64,000 nt of DNA from Streptomyces sp. DG2A-72 (GCF_030499575.1 NZ_JASTLC010000001.1:186001-250000), one strand, 5' to 3'; positions 27,251 through 36,580 are shown, counted from the stretch's first letter. Notes: generated by a model from the sequence alone, not told the origin. A program made the numbers and translations.

Positions 27251-27631
27251 CCCGTTGCCGACGCCTACGAGGTCGGACGCCCCCTCATCAAGCAGATCCT
27301 GACCGGCAACACCCAGACCGGCTGCTGCTGAACACACCCCCGAGGGGCTGCGCCCGGATCCGGGGTGGACCTTGCGGAAAATTGCGAGGCCGCAGGTCAG
27401 GCGGTCACAGTGGGGGCCTGCGGGATGCTGGGCGCTCAGGTCGCATTACGGAATCGCTCACGCGCAAGTGGGCTGGATTCGTCACCGCAGGGCGGGCTCC
27501 ACGATTGCTGCTGTCAAGGGCGCGGCCCGCGCGGTGTCCGGCCCTGGTGTGGCTGGGCCACCATGTTCCGATGAAGAGTTCTTCATCTTCTGCTCATCGT
27601 GCCCGTGCGGTATGGCCCGCAAGATCGCCTC
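27251..27631. other. Region upstream of the two-component operon
   Basis: About 380 bp with no gene I can support. An AT-richer patch (about 27566-27600, GTTCCGATGAAGAGTTC) lies shortly before the small exported protein gene and is the likely promoter zone. Confidence 0.3.
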
Positions 27632-27904
27632 ATGGTCTTCTCGAAGCGCATCGCCGTCCTGGCCGCGGTCGTGGCGATTCCTCTCGGTATCGCCACGACC
27701 AGCTATGTCCTGACGGACAGCCCGAGTTCGGCAGAGGTGCCGCGCAAGGTGGAGCTGGACAGTGGATCGCCCTCGGCGACGCCCACGAAGCCGACGCCGA
27801 GCGACGAGGTGGTGTCACGGCCACCGGTGCACAACGATGCCTCCGGTGATGACGACGACCGTGATACGGGAGACGCAGACGACGGACCTCGTGACGACGG
27901 CTGA
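27632..27904 (+). CDS. Small acidic exported protein preceding a sensor kinase
   Basis: 90 residues from ATG 27632. A Sec-type signal (MVFSKRIAVLAAVVAIPLGI) is followed by a Ser/Pro/Thr stretch and a strongly acidic tail (NDASGDDDDRDTGDADDGPR). There is no known domain. It overlaps the kinase start (27849) by 56 bp in another frame, so the two are translated from one transcript. The acidic tail could bind cations and act as an accessory sensor for the kinase, which is speculation. Confidence 0.6.
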   Translation: MVFSKRIAVLAAVVAIPLGIATTSYVLTDSPSSAEVPRKVELDSGSPSATPTKPTPSDEVVSRPPVHNDASGDDDDRDTGDADDGPRDDG

Positions 27905-29333
27905 GCCCGCTGCTGTACGCAGACGGGTCTCGGCCCGGGTCCGCATCCTGCTCTGGCTGCTGTTCGTCATGGCGGTCGCGCTCGCCTCGGTGGCCACGAC
28001 CACACGCTCGATCCTGCTGCGGGAGGTCGACGCCCGGGTCAGTGTGGAGCTCTCCCAGGAGGCGAACGAGTTCAGCAACTTCGAGGAGCGGAGCGCGGAC
28101 CCCGAGACCGGGCGGCCGTTCACCGATCCGGGGCGGCTGCTGCGGACCTACCTGGCGGGTCAGTACCCCGATCCCGATGAGGAACTGATGGGGCTCATGA
28201 GACGCCCGGGCACGGATCCCGCGACGCTCGTCCAGGACCGCGAGGTTCCGGTGAAACTGCCCCTGCACCAGGACGACTCGGCGCTCCGGGAGATCTTCGC
28301 GTCCCCGGACTCCACCGGCACTCAGGACCGCGCCGTCGGCGAGATCCGCTGGGCCAAGGTCGCCGTCGCCCGCTCCGGCAGTGCTCCGGAGGCGGCCTTC
28401 GTCGTCGCCGTCCACCCGGGGCGCGAAAAGGCCCGCGCCAATGAGGTGTTCCGCGTCCTTCTCGTCATCTCCGGGGTCGCACTGCTGATGACCACCGGCA
28501 TCGGCTGGGTGGTCGCCGGACGCATCCTCAAACCCGTCCGTCTCGTGCGCACCACCGCCGCGGATCTCACCGAGCACGACCTCACCCGGCGCATCCCGGT
28601 GCGCGGCAACGACGACATCGCCGCCCTCGCCGAGACGTTCAACGCGATGCTGGACCGTCTGGAGCGCGCCTTCGCGGCCCAGCGTGAGTTCGTCGACGAC
28701 GCGGGCCACGAGTTGCGCACGCCGATCACCATCGTGCGCGGCCATCTGGAGCTGATGGGTGACGACCCGGCGGAGCGTGCGGAGACCGTGCGCCTGGTCA
28801 CGGACGAACTGGACCGGATGAGCCGGATCGTGGAGGACCTGCTGCTGCTCGCCAAGGCCGAGCGCCCCGACTTCGTCACCCCCGAGCCGGTGCAGCTCGC
28901 CGAGCTCACCGCCGACGTCTTCGTCAAGGCGCGCACGCTGGGCGAGCGCCGCTGGGAGCTCGCCGAGGTCGCCGACCGCGAGGTGCGGCTCGATCCGCAG
29001 CGCGTCACGCAGGCGATGGTGCAGCTCGCGCAGAACGCCGTGCAGCACACGACCGCCGGGCAGTCGATCCGCATAGGCTCCCGCGCCGTCGGCTCGCACA
29101 TCGAGCTGTACGTCGCCGATTCCGGGCCGGGCGTGCAGCCCGAGGACGCCGACGTGATCTTCGAGCGGTTCCGGCGCGGGACCGCCCGGCGCGGCGCCCG
29201 CGGCTCGGGGGCCGGGCTCGGCCTCGCGATCGTCAAGGCCATCGCCGAGGGCCACCACGGACACGTACGGCTGGAAGACACCGAGGGCGGCGGCGCCACC
29301 TTCGTCCTCGTACTGGAAGAGGAGCGCACGTGA
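27849..29333 (+). CDS. Two-component sensor histidine kinase (OmpR-partner type)
   Basis: 494 residues from ATG 27849. Helix 1 (ILLWLLFVMAVALASVATTT) and helix 2 (VFRVLLVISGVALLMTTGIG) enclose a 165-residue extracellular sensor. Then come HAMP (KPVRLVRTTAADLTEHDLTR), the H-box FVDDAGHELRTPITIVRGHL, the N-box QLAQNAVQHT, and G boxes VADSGPGVQPED and GSGAGLGLAIVKAI. It senses an external signal and phosphorylates the regulator that overlaps its stop codon by 4 bp (GTGA). The permease and glycerate kinase genes that follow suggest a metabolic signal, but that is inference. Confidence 0.88.
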   Translation: MTTTVIRETQTTDLVTTAEPAAVRRRVSARVRILLWLLFVMAVALASVATTTRSILLREVDARVSVELSQEANEFSNFEERSADPETGRPFTDPGRLLRTYLAGQYPDPDEELMGLMRRPGTDPATLVQDREVPVKLPLHQDDSALREIFASPDSTGTQDRAVGEIRWAKVAVARSGSAPEAAFVVAVHPGREKARANEVFRVLLVISGVALLMTTGIGWVVAGRILKPVRLVRTTAADLTEHDLTRRIPVRGNDDIAALAETFNAMLDRLERAFAAQREFVDDAGHELRTPITIVRGHLELMGDDPAERAETVRLVTDELDRMSRIVEDLLLLAKAERPDFVTPEPVQLAELTADVFVKARTLGERRWELAEVADREVRLDPQRVTQAMVQLAQNAVQHTTAGQSIRIGSRAVGSHIELYVADSGPGVQPEDADVIFERFRRGTARRGARGSGAGLGLAIVKAIAEGHHGHVRLEDTEGGGATFVLVLEEERT

Positions 29334-29992
29334 ACCGGATTCTCATCGTCGAGGACGAAGAGCGCATCGCCTCCTTCGTGGAGAAGGGCCTGCGCGCCAA
29401 CGGCTTCACCACGACCGTCGTGGCCGACGGCGACGCGGCCTATGAGTACGCCCTGACCGGCGGCTTCGACCTGGTGGTGTTGGACATCGGGCTGCCGGGC
29501 CGGGACGGTTTCACGGTGCTGCGGGAACTGCGCGAGGCCCGGGTCACCGTCCCGGTGATCGTGCTGACCGCGCGGGACTCCGTACGGGACACAGTGGCTG
29601 GTCTGGAAGGCGGCGCCGACGACTGGATGACCAAGCCGTTCCGCTTCGAGGAACTTCTCGCTCGGGTGCGGCTGCGGTTGCGTACGGCGGCCCGGGCGCC
29701 GGAGGTGACGGTGCTGCGGTCCGGCTCGCTGAGCCTGGACCTGCGCACTCGCAGGGCGCGGGCCGGGGAGCGGACGGTGGACCTGACGGCTCGTGAGTTC
29801 GTGCTCCTGGAGCTGTTCCTGCGGCATCCGGGGCAGGTGCTGTCCCGGGAGCAGATCCTGTCGCACGTGTGGGGCTACGACTTCGACCCCGGGTCCAACA
29901 TCGTGGACGTCTACGTGCGGACGCTGCGCAAGAAACTGGGGCCGGAGCAGGTGGAGACGGTACGCGGGATGGGTTACCGGCTGCCGACATGA
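29330..29992 (+). CDS. OmpR-family response regulator
   Basis: 220 residues. The receiver domain has acidic residues EDE at 8-10, phospho-acceptor Asp52 (LVVLDIGLPGRDG), Thr in VIVLTARDS and Lys in MTKPF. The C-terminal winged helix carries LTAREFVLLELFLRHPGQVL and VDVYVRTLRKKLG. GTG start overlapping the kinase gene. Likely targets are its own operon and the adjacent permease gene 72 bp downstream. Confidence 0.9.
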   Translation: MNRILIVEDEERIASFVEKGLRANGFTTTVVADGDAAYEYALTGGFDLVVLDIGLPGRDGFTVLRELREARVTVPVIVLTARDSVRDTVAGLEGGADDWMTKPFRFEELLARVRLRLRTAARAPEVTVLRSGSLSLDLRTRRARAGERTVDLTAREFVLLELFLRHPGQVLSREQILSHVWGYDFDPGSNIVDVYVRTLRKKLGPEQVETVRGMGYRLPT

Positions 29993-30064
29993 CGAGCGGC
30001 CGCGTGAAGTTTCCTTCATGTACGGCTCATCGAAGGCTCACCACCCGAGTGAACCCTCAATAGC

Positions 30065-31483
30065 GTGACCCTGAATCTTCGCCTGACCGCGGCCCTGTGC
30101 GTGGCGCTGTCCCTGTGCGCGCTGCTCGCGGTGCCCGGCAACTTCCCCGGCCTGAGCGGGGAAGCGCGCCTCACTCTCGCCGTGTTCGCCCTGGCGACCT
30201 GTGCCTGGATCGGCACGCCGATCGACGACACGTACATCGCGCTGGGCGCCGGACTCGCGCTGACGGCGACCGGGGTGATCAGCAGCGAGACACTCTTCGG
30301 GACGCTCGGCGACCAGACAGTATGGCTGCTGATCTGCGCCTTCGTCCTGGCGGCCGCAGTGGCCCGGACCGGGCTCGCGGGGCGGGCGGCGGCGTTTCTG
30401 GTCGGCGGGGCGCGCACCGTGCGGCAGCTGGTGCATCTGACCACGGCGGCGCTGGTGGTCACGGCGTTCGCGGTGCCGGCCACCTCGGGCCGGGCCGCGC
30501 TCGCTCTGCCGGTGTTCCTGGCCCTCGCCAAGGCGCTCGCCGATCGGAGGCGGCTGGTCGTGATGCTGGCGCTGCTGTTCCCGACCGTGATCCTGCTGTC
30601 GGCGGTGGCGACCCTGATCGGCGCGGGTGCGCATCTGATCACCGCGTCGGTGCTGTGGGAGGCGACCGGCGAGCGGATCGGCTTCACCCAGTGGCTGCTG
30701 CTGGGGCTGCCGCTGGCTGTGGTGTCCTCCCACCTGGCCGCCGAGGTGGTGCTGTTGACGACGACCGGGCGCACGGACCGGAAGGGACCGGTACGGATCA
30801 CCGCCGAGCAGATCCAGGAGCACAGCGACCAGCCGGTGACCGGTCCTTGGTCGTCCGCCGAGACGCGGTGCGCGCTGCTGCTCGGCACGGTCGTCGTGCT
30901 GTGGTGCAGCGAGCCGCTGCACCGGGTGTCGCCCGCCGTCGTCGCGTTGATCGGCGCGGTCGTCGCCTCCTCACCGGCCCTGGGCACCGTGCGTCTGAAG
31001 GAAGCGCTGAAGACCGTACCGTGGCCACTGCTGCTGTTCATGGCCGCGACGATGGCGATGGGCGTTGCGCTCGCCGAGTCGGGCGCCGCGAAGTGGCTGG
31101 TCTCCGGGCTCCCCAAGGGAGTCACCCCGGCCGTCTTCCTGACGGTCGTGGTCGTGATCAGTACGGTGGCTCATCTCGTCCTGCAGTCCCGTTCGGCGCG
31201 CTCGTCCGTCCTCGTCCCGCTGGTCGTGGCGGCCGCCGCCGTAGCCGGGGTCAACCCCGTGGCCGCCGCGCTGGCGTCGACCGCGGCAGCGGGCTTCTGC
31301 CACACGCTTCCCGCCTCCGCGAAACCGGTCGCGCTCTTCGCCGACATACCCGGCCTCCCCACCTACACCCCGCGCGACCTGCTGCGGCTGTCCGCCGTCC
31401 TGGCGCCGCTCACCGCCGCGCTGGTCCTGCTCTTCGCCCTCGCCGTGTGGCCACTGCTCGGCGTACCCGTCCTGAAGTCCTGA
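30065..31483 (+). CDS. DASS/SLC13-type anion permease
   Basis: 472 residues from GTG 30065, with about 11-12 hydrophobic segments. The two hairpin-like regions (LGDQTVWLLICAFVLAAAVA and the C-terminal 'VVAAAAVAGVNPVAAALASTAAAGFCHTLPASAKPVALF' stretch) fit divalent anion:sodium symporters that import dicarboxylates, citrate or sulfate. The following gene is a glycerate kinase 11 bp away, so the substrate may be a small hydroxy acid. This is inferred from context only. Confidence 0.75.
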   Translation: MTLNLRLTAALCVALSLCALLAVPGNFPGLSGEARLTLAVFALATCAWIGTPIDDTYIALGAGLALTATGVISSETLFGTLGDQTVWLLICAFVLAAAVARTGLAGRAAAFLVGGARTVRQLVHLTTAALVVTAFAVPATSGRAALALPVFLALAKALADRRRLVVMLALLFPTVILLSAVATLIGAGAHLITASVLWEATGERIGFTQWLLLGLPLAVVSSHLAAEVVLLTTTGRTDRKGPVRITAEQIQEHSDQPVTGPWSSAETRCALLLGTVVVLWCSEPLHRVSPAVVALIGAVVASSPALGTVRLKEALKTVPWPLLLFMAATMAMGVALAESGAAKWLVSGLPKGVTPAVFLTVVVVISTVAHLVLQSRSARSSVLVPLVVAAAAVAGVNPVAAALASTAAAGFCHTLPASAKPVALFADIPGLPTYTPRDLLRLSAVLAPLTAALVLLFALAVWPLLGVPVLKS

Positions 31484-31494
31484 AGGAGCCCTCG

Positions 31495-32739
31495 ATGATG
31501 CTGTCCCGTATCGCTGTCGCTCCCAGCGGCTTCAAGGAGTCCCTGTCCGCACGAGAGGCGGCAGAGGCCATCGCCACCGGCGTACGCCGTGTCGTCCCCT
31601 ACGCCGACATCGATCTGATCCCGCTGGTGGACGGCGGCGAGGGCACGGCGGCGGCCCTGGCCGCCCAGGCCGGCGGCCGGCTCGTCGCGCTGCCCGCCAC
31701 GGGCCCGGTCGGCGAGCCGGTCGGCACCCACTTCGCGCGGCTGCCCGACGGCACGGCCGTGGTCGAGATGGCGGCCGTCGCCGGGTTGTCGCTGGTGCCG
31801 CGCAGGATGCGCGATCCGGGCACCACCACGACGTATGGAGTCGGCGAGCTGATTCGTGCCGCGCTCGACGCTGGGGCGCGGCGCATCCTGGTGGGCTGCG
31901 GCGACTCCGGTACGTCCGACGGGGGTGCCGGAGCACTCCAGGCGCTCGGCGCCCGTCTGCTGGACGCGGACGGCTGGGAACTCCCGCCCGGTGGGCGGGA
32001 GTTGATCCGCCTGCGCCGCATCGACCCGAGCGGCCTGGACCCGCGCCTGAAGGTGGTCGATCTGCGGGTCGCCTGCAACCCGTGCAACGTGCTGTGCGGC
32101 GAGCGCGGCGTCGCCCGCGTCTTCGGCCCTCAGAAGGGCGCGACCCCTGCCCAGGTCGAAGAGCTGGCGGCTGCCCTGGAGCACTGGGCGGACGTCCTCA
32201 CCCGGGACCTTGATGTGGGCACGGACCTCTGCCACGGTCCCGGAACCGGCGCCTCCGGCGGGCTCGGCGCCGGGCTCGCCGCGCTCGGCGCCCGCCTCCT
32301 GCCCCGTTTCGATGTCCTCCTCGACCACCTCGACCTCGACACTCGATTGGCCCGCACCGACCTCGTCATCACCGCCGAGGGCGCCCTCGACCACCAGACC
32401 CCACGCGGCAAGGTCCCCTCCGAAGTGGCCCGGCGCGCCAAACGGTTCGGACGGCCGGTGCTCGCTCTGGCCGGCACCATCGGGGAGGGCGCCCACGAAG
32501 TCGGGGCGACGGGTGTGGACGCATACAGCGCGATCCTGCCCGCCCCCGTTTCGCTGTCGGAGGCACTGGGCCGTGGCGGCGAGTTCCTCACCGACGCGAC
32601 CGAACGCGCCCTGCGGATGATCCTGCTGGGCACCCGGCTGCTCCGGGATCGGGCAGAGATGCCCGGGGACGCGGCACCCCTCCTCAATGCGGTGGCTCCG
32701 CCATCGAGCGGGATCCTCACCAGCGGGTGGCAGCAGTAG
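31495..32739 (+). CDS. Glycerate kinase (GlxK/GarK family)
   Basis: 414 residues; ATG 31495 behind GAAGGAGCC (a second ATG follows directly). Family motifs: [87 protein letters not shown] and [12 protein letters not shown]. It phosphorylates D-glycerate, linking glycolate or aldarate breakdown to glycolysis. The gene is intact. Its last 25 residues (after [10 protein letters not shown]) are unusual and probably read-through into drifting sequence. It forms an operon with the preceding permease. Confidence 0.88.
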   Translation: MMLSRIAVAPSGFKESLSAREAAEAIATGVRRVVPYADIDLIPLVDGGEGTAAALAAQAGGRLVALPATGPVGEPVGTHFARLPDGTAVVEMAAVAGLSLVPRRMRDPGTTTTYGVGELIRAALDAGARRILVGCGDSGTSDGGAGALQALGARLLDADGWELPPGGRELIRLRRIDPSGLDPRLKVVDLRVACNPCNVLCGERGVARVFGPQKGATPAQVEELAAALEHWADVLTRDLDVGTDLCHGPGTGASGGLGAGLAALGARLLPRFDVLLDHLDLDTRLARTDLVITAEGALDHQTPRGKVPSEVARRAKRFGRPVLALAGTIGEGAHEVGATGVDAYSAILPAPVSLSEALGRGGEFLTDATERALRMILLGTRLLRDRAEMPGDAAPLLNAVAPPSSGILTSGWQQ

Positions 32740-32806
32740 AGGCCGCGGAGTACGCCGATGCCGTATTCGGTCAGTAGTGCGGCGCCAATGGGCGGGCCGG
32801 GAACGC

Positions 32807-33186
32807 TCAGTCGCCATCCCCGGCCGTGGGCGGGCTGACCAGGAGCACCGGGAGACGGGTGCGCTCCGCAGCGGCGAGGGCGACCGGGCCGAGGCCGGTG
32901 GTGCGCAGGTGGCTGTCCTCGCCGTGGCGGCCGATGACGATGAGGTCGCAGCCGTGGTGGCGGGCGGAGGCGTGGAGATCGTCGGGGATCTCGGTGTTCT
33001 CGCCCCATTCAAGGCGGACTTTGGCACCGTCTGTGTTGTTCGTCGCCGGTTTCGGTGTGCTGGGACGGCACGGGCGATGATGACGCCGTTGCCGTCGGCG
33101 ATGGTCAGGGCGGTGGCCAGAGCGTGACAGGCGGCGGGCGAGGCGTCCCAGCCGACGAGGATCCTGTGGAACGGGGATGCGGGCAT
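32807..33186 (-). pseudogene. Universal stress protein (UspA), frameshifted
   Basis: ATG 33186 gives MPASPFHRILVGWDASPAAC and TALTIADGNGVIIARAVPAH. Near 33050 the frame changes and continues as VRLEWGENTEIPDDLHASAR, HHGCDLIVIGRHGEDSHLRT and the nucleotide-binding end LGPVALAAAERTRLPVLLVS to TGA at 32807. Total about 126 residues, near the normal Usp length, so one indel destroys an otherwise good gene. A sequencing error is possible. Confidence 0.75.
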
Positions 33187-33221
33187 CGCGGCGCTCTCCT
33201 CTCGTACTGGGCGTACCGGTG

Positions 33222-33335
33222 TCATGCCAGGGCCGTCACGAGGGCGAGGACGGCGACCAGGGTGATGAGCATGTAGGCGAGGTAGGCGTCCAGGTGCCCG
33301 GATGCAACCGCTTGGCCGCGGAGGTGACGCTGGAG
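33222..33335 (-). pseudogene. C-terminal tip of a proton-conducting (Mrp/NuoL-like) membrane subunit
   Basis: LQRHLRGQAVASGHLDAYLA followed by YMLITLVAVLALVTALA and a stop resembles the last helix of hydrogenase-4/NADH-quinone antiporter-like subunits ('lQ.G.l..Yl.Yml..l..ll'). Only about 37 residues are left, so the assignment is weak. Confidence 0.3.
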
Positions 33336-33763
33336 GTCGACCTCGGCGACCTTCACCGTGATCAGCTCGCCTTCATCGACCAGCTGATCCGGGGTCTCGA
33401 CCGGCTCTGCTTCCAGGGCTGGCCGACGGCTGCCCCGGCCCACTGGTCTGGGCGGGGGAGCACGACTACGAACTGCGCTTCATCGAGCAGATGGCCCTGG
33501 ACCCCCAACGCAGCCGGAATCGCACTGCCTGGGTGGCGGGCGCACCTCAACTGATCGGAAGGTGTTGGCCGGCCAAGCAACTTTGCCAGTGGCCATCGAT
33601 CGCTGTTGTGGTCGGGTAGCCGGTCACGGCAACGTGACCCGGCTACCGGCAGTTGGCCCGTTTGGCCAACTGGAGCGCTGAGTTCGGAAGCCTCTGAACT
33701 GCGGTGATGCTCGAGAAGTTGAACGGCTAAGGGCTGCACAAGCCCGCTCATGCGGTCAGCCAG
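33336..33763. other. Unassigned stretch with a hairpin
   Basis: About 430 bp. Short open stretches (for example EHDYELRFIEQMALDPQRSR near 33460-33520) look as if they were once coding but match nothing I recognise and are in different frames. A hairpin occurs at 33615-33647. Confidence 0.35.
33615..33647. terminator. Hairpin, probable terminator
   Basis: GGTAGCCGGTCAC (33615-33627) pairs with GTGACCCGGCTACC (33634-33647), 13 pairs with one bulged base and a 6-nt loop. It lies about 115 bp beyond the stop of the minus-strand gene at 33764. Confidence 0.45.
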
Positions 33764-34147
33764 CTAGGGGGTCGTCGAGCGGAAGAGGGCCAGGAGTGTC
33801 TGGCCCGGCGGGGTGTCCGCGTCGAAGAACTGCGTGGCCAGCGTGGGCGGCACGGCCGTTCCGTGCATGCGGACCTCGTGACACCTGAAGCAGAACGCCG
33901 CCTCAAACAGCACCAGGTCGAGAGAGTCCTCGTATGCTCGGACGCTCCATCCTGGCGAGAAGCCGCAGCGGTGCTGTTCGCTGCCGGGCAGGCTCTCGAT
34001 CAAGGTCAGGGCGTCGGCGGCCTCGCTACCGGCCCAGTGGGCGACCGTCGTGCCGGGGTATGGGACGCCCCGCTTGGTCGGGAGGGCGGAGATCCTTATG
34101 ACCTCGATCAGCGCGGTGGCGGCAACAGCTTCGGCGGGGATCTGCAT
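33764..34147 (-). CDS. Conserved-looking hypothetical protein, 127 residues
   Basis: ATG 34147 to TAG 33764. The composition is not repetitive and is less Arg-rich than antisense artefacts. It reads MQIPAEAVAATALIEVIRIS near the start and LVLFEAAFCFRCHEVRMHG near the end. The CxxC-H group (FCFRCHEV) could bind metal but is a single pair. No signal peptide. Its upstream region is cut by the IS5-type element about 40 bp away, so its promoter may be gone. Function unknown. Confidence 0.55.
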   Translation of the reverse strand: MQIPAEAVAATALIEVIRISALPTKRGVPYPGTTVAHWAGSEAADALTLIESLPGSEQHRCGFSPGWSVRAYEDSLDLVLFEAAFCFRCHEVRMHGTAVPPTLATQFFDADTPPGQTLLALFRSTTP

Positions 34148-34189
34148 GTGCGTAGTGTGCCCGCCGGCCCGGCGGGCAACTTAGAGGCC

Positions 34190-35050
34190 CTAACAGAAGT
34201 GGTTGATCATGTGACTGTTGGTTTGTCCGCTCGTTGGTCTGGCCGTGCGGAAACATCAGTCGCGACCGTGGGATGTGTCGGATGAACTGTGGGCGCTGAT
34301 CGAGCCGTTGCTACCCAAGCCGGGTCCGAAGCTGGTCGAAGGACGGCCGAGGGTGCCGGACCGCCAGGCCCTGTGCGGCATCCTGTTCGTGCTGCACACC
34401 GGCATCCAGTGGGAGTACCTGCACCAGGAGCTGGGCTTTGGCTCGGGCATGACCTGCTGGCGGCGCTTGGCCGCGTGGAACGAGGCCGGCGTGTGGGACC
34501 AACCGCATGTCGTGCTGCTCAAGCGACTGCGGTCGGCGAAGAAGCTGGACTGGTCCCGGGCGGTGATCGACTCCTCCCATGTCCGGGCGGCCCACAGGGG
34601 CCCAAAAGCGGTCCCAGCCCGGTCGACCGTGCGCGACCGGGCAGCAAGCACCACGTCCTCACCGACGCCCAGGGCATCCCGCTCGCGGTGTCGCTGACTG
34701 GCGGCAACCGCAACGACGTCACCCAACTCCTGCCCCTGCTCGACAAGATCCCCGCCGTCGCAGGGGCCGTCGGCCGACCCAGACACCGGCCCGACGCGCT
34801 GCTCGCCGACCGCGGCTACGACCACGACAAGTACCGGCGCCTGCTGTGGCAGCGCGGCATCCGCCCGGTCATCGCCGAACGCGGCCAGCCCCACGGTTCC
34901 GGCCTGGGCATCTTCCGGTATGCCGTCGAAAGAACGATCGCCTGGCTGCACGGCTTCCGCCGCCTGCGTATCCGATGGGAGCGACGCGACGACATCCACG
35001 AGGCCTTCCTCGGCCTCGCCACCTGTCTCATCACCTATAGACACGTCCGA
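34190..35050 (+). mobile_element. IS5-family element, right end missing
   Basis: The left end (CCTAACAGAAGTGGTTGATC, 34189-34208) is of the IS5 type. The transposase covers almost the whole element. After the last conserved residues (TCLITYRHVRR) the sequence turns into unrelated DNA, and I could not find the matching inverted end. The element is therefore probably truncated on the right. Confidence 0.6.
34245..35050 (+). CDS. IS5-family transposase made by -1 frameshifting
   Basis: The first frame starts at GTG 34245 (VRKHQSRPWDVSDELWALIE) and runs through GILFVLHTGIQWEYLHQELG and VIDSSHVRAAHRGPK. The second, -1 frame continues SGPSPVDRARPGSKHHVLTD, VSLTGGNRNDVTQLLPLLDK, LLADRGYDHDKYR and VERTIAWLHGFRRLRIRWER. 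The change falls at CCCAAAA (34601-34607), an in-frame canonical slippery heptamer (C CCA AAA). DDE residues: D in VIDSSH, D in LLADRGYD and E in VERTIAWL. Programmed frameshifting is usual in this IS5 subgroup. The fusion is about 270 residues, and its natural stop has been lost by truncation of the element. Confidence 0.7.
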
Positions 35051-35285
35051 CGGGGTCCTGCGGCGGGACGAGTCGATCGCGAGGGCCTCGGCCTGTCCAC
35101 GGTTGAGCGGAGTGAGTGGGCTGGAGAGGAGTTCGCCGGGGCTGGGGCCAACTGGCGGGCGGCGTCGCCTGGAACTATCCGGGAAGCGTCGCCCGTTGCG
35201 CTGGAGCCGGCAACGCCGATACCGAGGCTCCCCCGCCGGGGCTTCGGAGACGTGAGCATGCAGGGCTTTGTCAGCGGGAGAGGGG

Positions 35286-35324
35286 CATGCGGGGATGGGG
35301 CCGTGAGGACCCCATCCCCGCATG
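35286..35324 (-). terminator. Perfect hairpin terminator
   Basis: CATGCGGGGATGGGG (35286-35300) and CCCCATCCCCGCATG (35310-35324) are perfect 15-nt complements with a 9-nt loop. They lie directly after the stop codon (35328..35326) of the minus-strand gene. Confidence 0.7.
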
Positions 35325-35325
35325 A

Positions 35326-35925
35326 TCAGTTGTTGTGGCGGTGCAGTCTGGCTCTGGCCTTGCGTTTCCAGTCGTCCTCAGGTGGAGGTGGAGGTGTTTC
35401 CTGCGGCTGGTTCAACGCGTCCCTGCGGCGTGTTTCCCCGCATTGATCACTCTGCTTGTGTACGAGATCCGGTTCGTGCTGCCTGGGCCAGATCTGGAGG
35501 AGGTAGTCCTCAAGCGGCTCCGAGACATGGGCGTCGTGGGCACGGTCACGCCCGCGGGCATGGACGCGTACACGATAGTGGCCAGGGCCGAACCGGGTCA
35601 GCAGCGGCAGGTCCGGGGGGTCGTCCATCAGCGGGGCAACCCGCATGTGCCCGGAGAGGGATCCGACGCTGTGGTCCACCACCTCGTCCCACCCCTCGGT
35701 ATCCAGGCAAACCACGGGATGCTCGTACACCTCAGCGGTCATCCTGACCACACCGCTGTTGGCTCCCACCAGCACGACCGCCAGGCCCGGCCTGGAGAAG
35801 ATCAACCCGTTGTACGGGCGGAACGGAGGCGGGTCGTACTGTCCTGCATCTGCAAGGTGGAAGGCGTGGTACTCGACCCGCACCCATCCGGACCCGAGTG
35901 CGACGGGTTCACTCATACCAGGCAT
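35326..35925 (-). CDS. Hypothetical protein, likely immunity partner of the NucA/NucB-type nuclease
   Basis: 199 residues from ATG 35925 (MPGMSEPVALG); ATG 35916 is an alternative. The sequence (VEYHAFHLADAGQYDPPPF, GLAVVLVGANSGVVRMTAEV, FGPGHYRVRVHARGRD, EDYLLQIWP) is that of an actinobacterial protein of unknown function often seen as a short cytosolic protein. It ends in a charged tail. It lies immediately downstream of the DNase gene, with no stop codon between the two in this frame, so the DNase frame reads straight into it. This arrangement suggests an immunity role. That is inference from position only. Confidence 0.6.
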   Translation of the reverse strand: MPGMSEPVALGSGWVRVEYHAFHLADAGQYDPPPFRPYNGLIFSRPGLAVVLVGANSGVVRMTAEVYEHPVVCLDTEGWDEVVDHSVGSLSGHMRVAPLMDDPPDLPLLTRFGPGHYRVRVHARGRDRAHDAHVSEPLEDYLLQIWPRQHEPDLVHKQSDQCGETRRRDALNQPQETPPPPPEDDWKRKARARLHRHNN

Positions 35926-35937
35926 GGTAGGGGCGCT

Positions 35938-36580
35938 TCCCCAGCCAACGATCCAGACGTGGAGCGGGTCCTTCTCGATGACCCGGTTGTCGATGTAGAA
36001 GCGGTTCAGGAGGCTGCCGGCGCAGCTGTTCTGCCCGGCCGGGATCATGCAGGCACTCCAGCCGTTCGGGCCCGTGCCGCCAGTGGGGAGCCCGCTGATC
36101 TGGCACCAGTTGAAGGTACGACCCGGGTAGGGGCTGAGTTGCAGCCGTGTGCCTGTTTAGGCTCCCTGCCAGGTGGAGCGGAAGGGGTATTCGTCGCAGC
36201 TGTAGCCAGTCGGGCAATTCGCGCAACGTCGCGCTGGTCAGCCGCTGGAGCGGCCGGCCGTCCGGATAGGCGCCGGGAAGCCTGGACGCCTGGGCATCCC
36301 GGATGTGGCGTGCGTAGCTCGGGTTGGGCCAGTGAGGCTGACCACGTCGGCCGACGCGTAATTCGGAATGACGCATCCGACTGCGGACGTGCCCGGGGTG
36401 TCGTTGTCGCAGCGCACATCGAAATGTCGCCGGCAGCGCTGACCGTTGTCTTCGGCAGGATGTCGCCGTAGGTCAGGCCCGTATCGGTGACCGTTTGGCT
36501 GGGGAAGTCTTTGGGCCTCCGCCAACTTGAAGTCACAGGTCAAAGGGCTGGTGTGATCGTTGCTCAGGGTGCTCACGCTG
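35938..36580 (-). pseudogene. 3' half of a secreted NucA/NucB-type DNase gene
   Basis: Reading down the minus strand: TSPLTCDFKLA, TVTDTGLTYGDILPKTTVSA, AGDISMC, then (frame change) VGCVIPNYASADVVSLTGP, IRDAQASRLPGAYPDGRPLQ, and NCPTGYSCDEYPFRSTWQGA followed by an in-frame TAA (36159..36157). The same frame goes on as FNWCQISGLPTGGTGPNGWS, ACMIPAGQNSCAGSLLNRFY and NRVIEKDPLHVWI. CDEYPF and the NSxAG..L..FY..NRVI..D end are characteristic of DNase NucA/NucB domains in Streptomyces secreted proteins. Frameshifts, the stop codon and loss of the 5' half show it is dead. The 5' half lies at 42595-43185. Confidence 0.7.
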
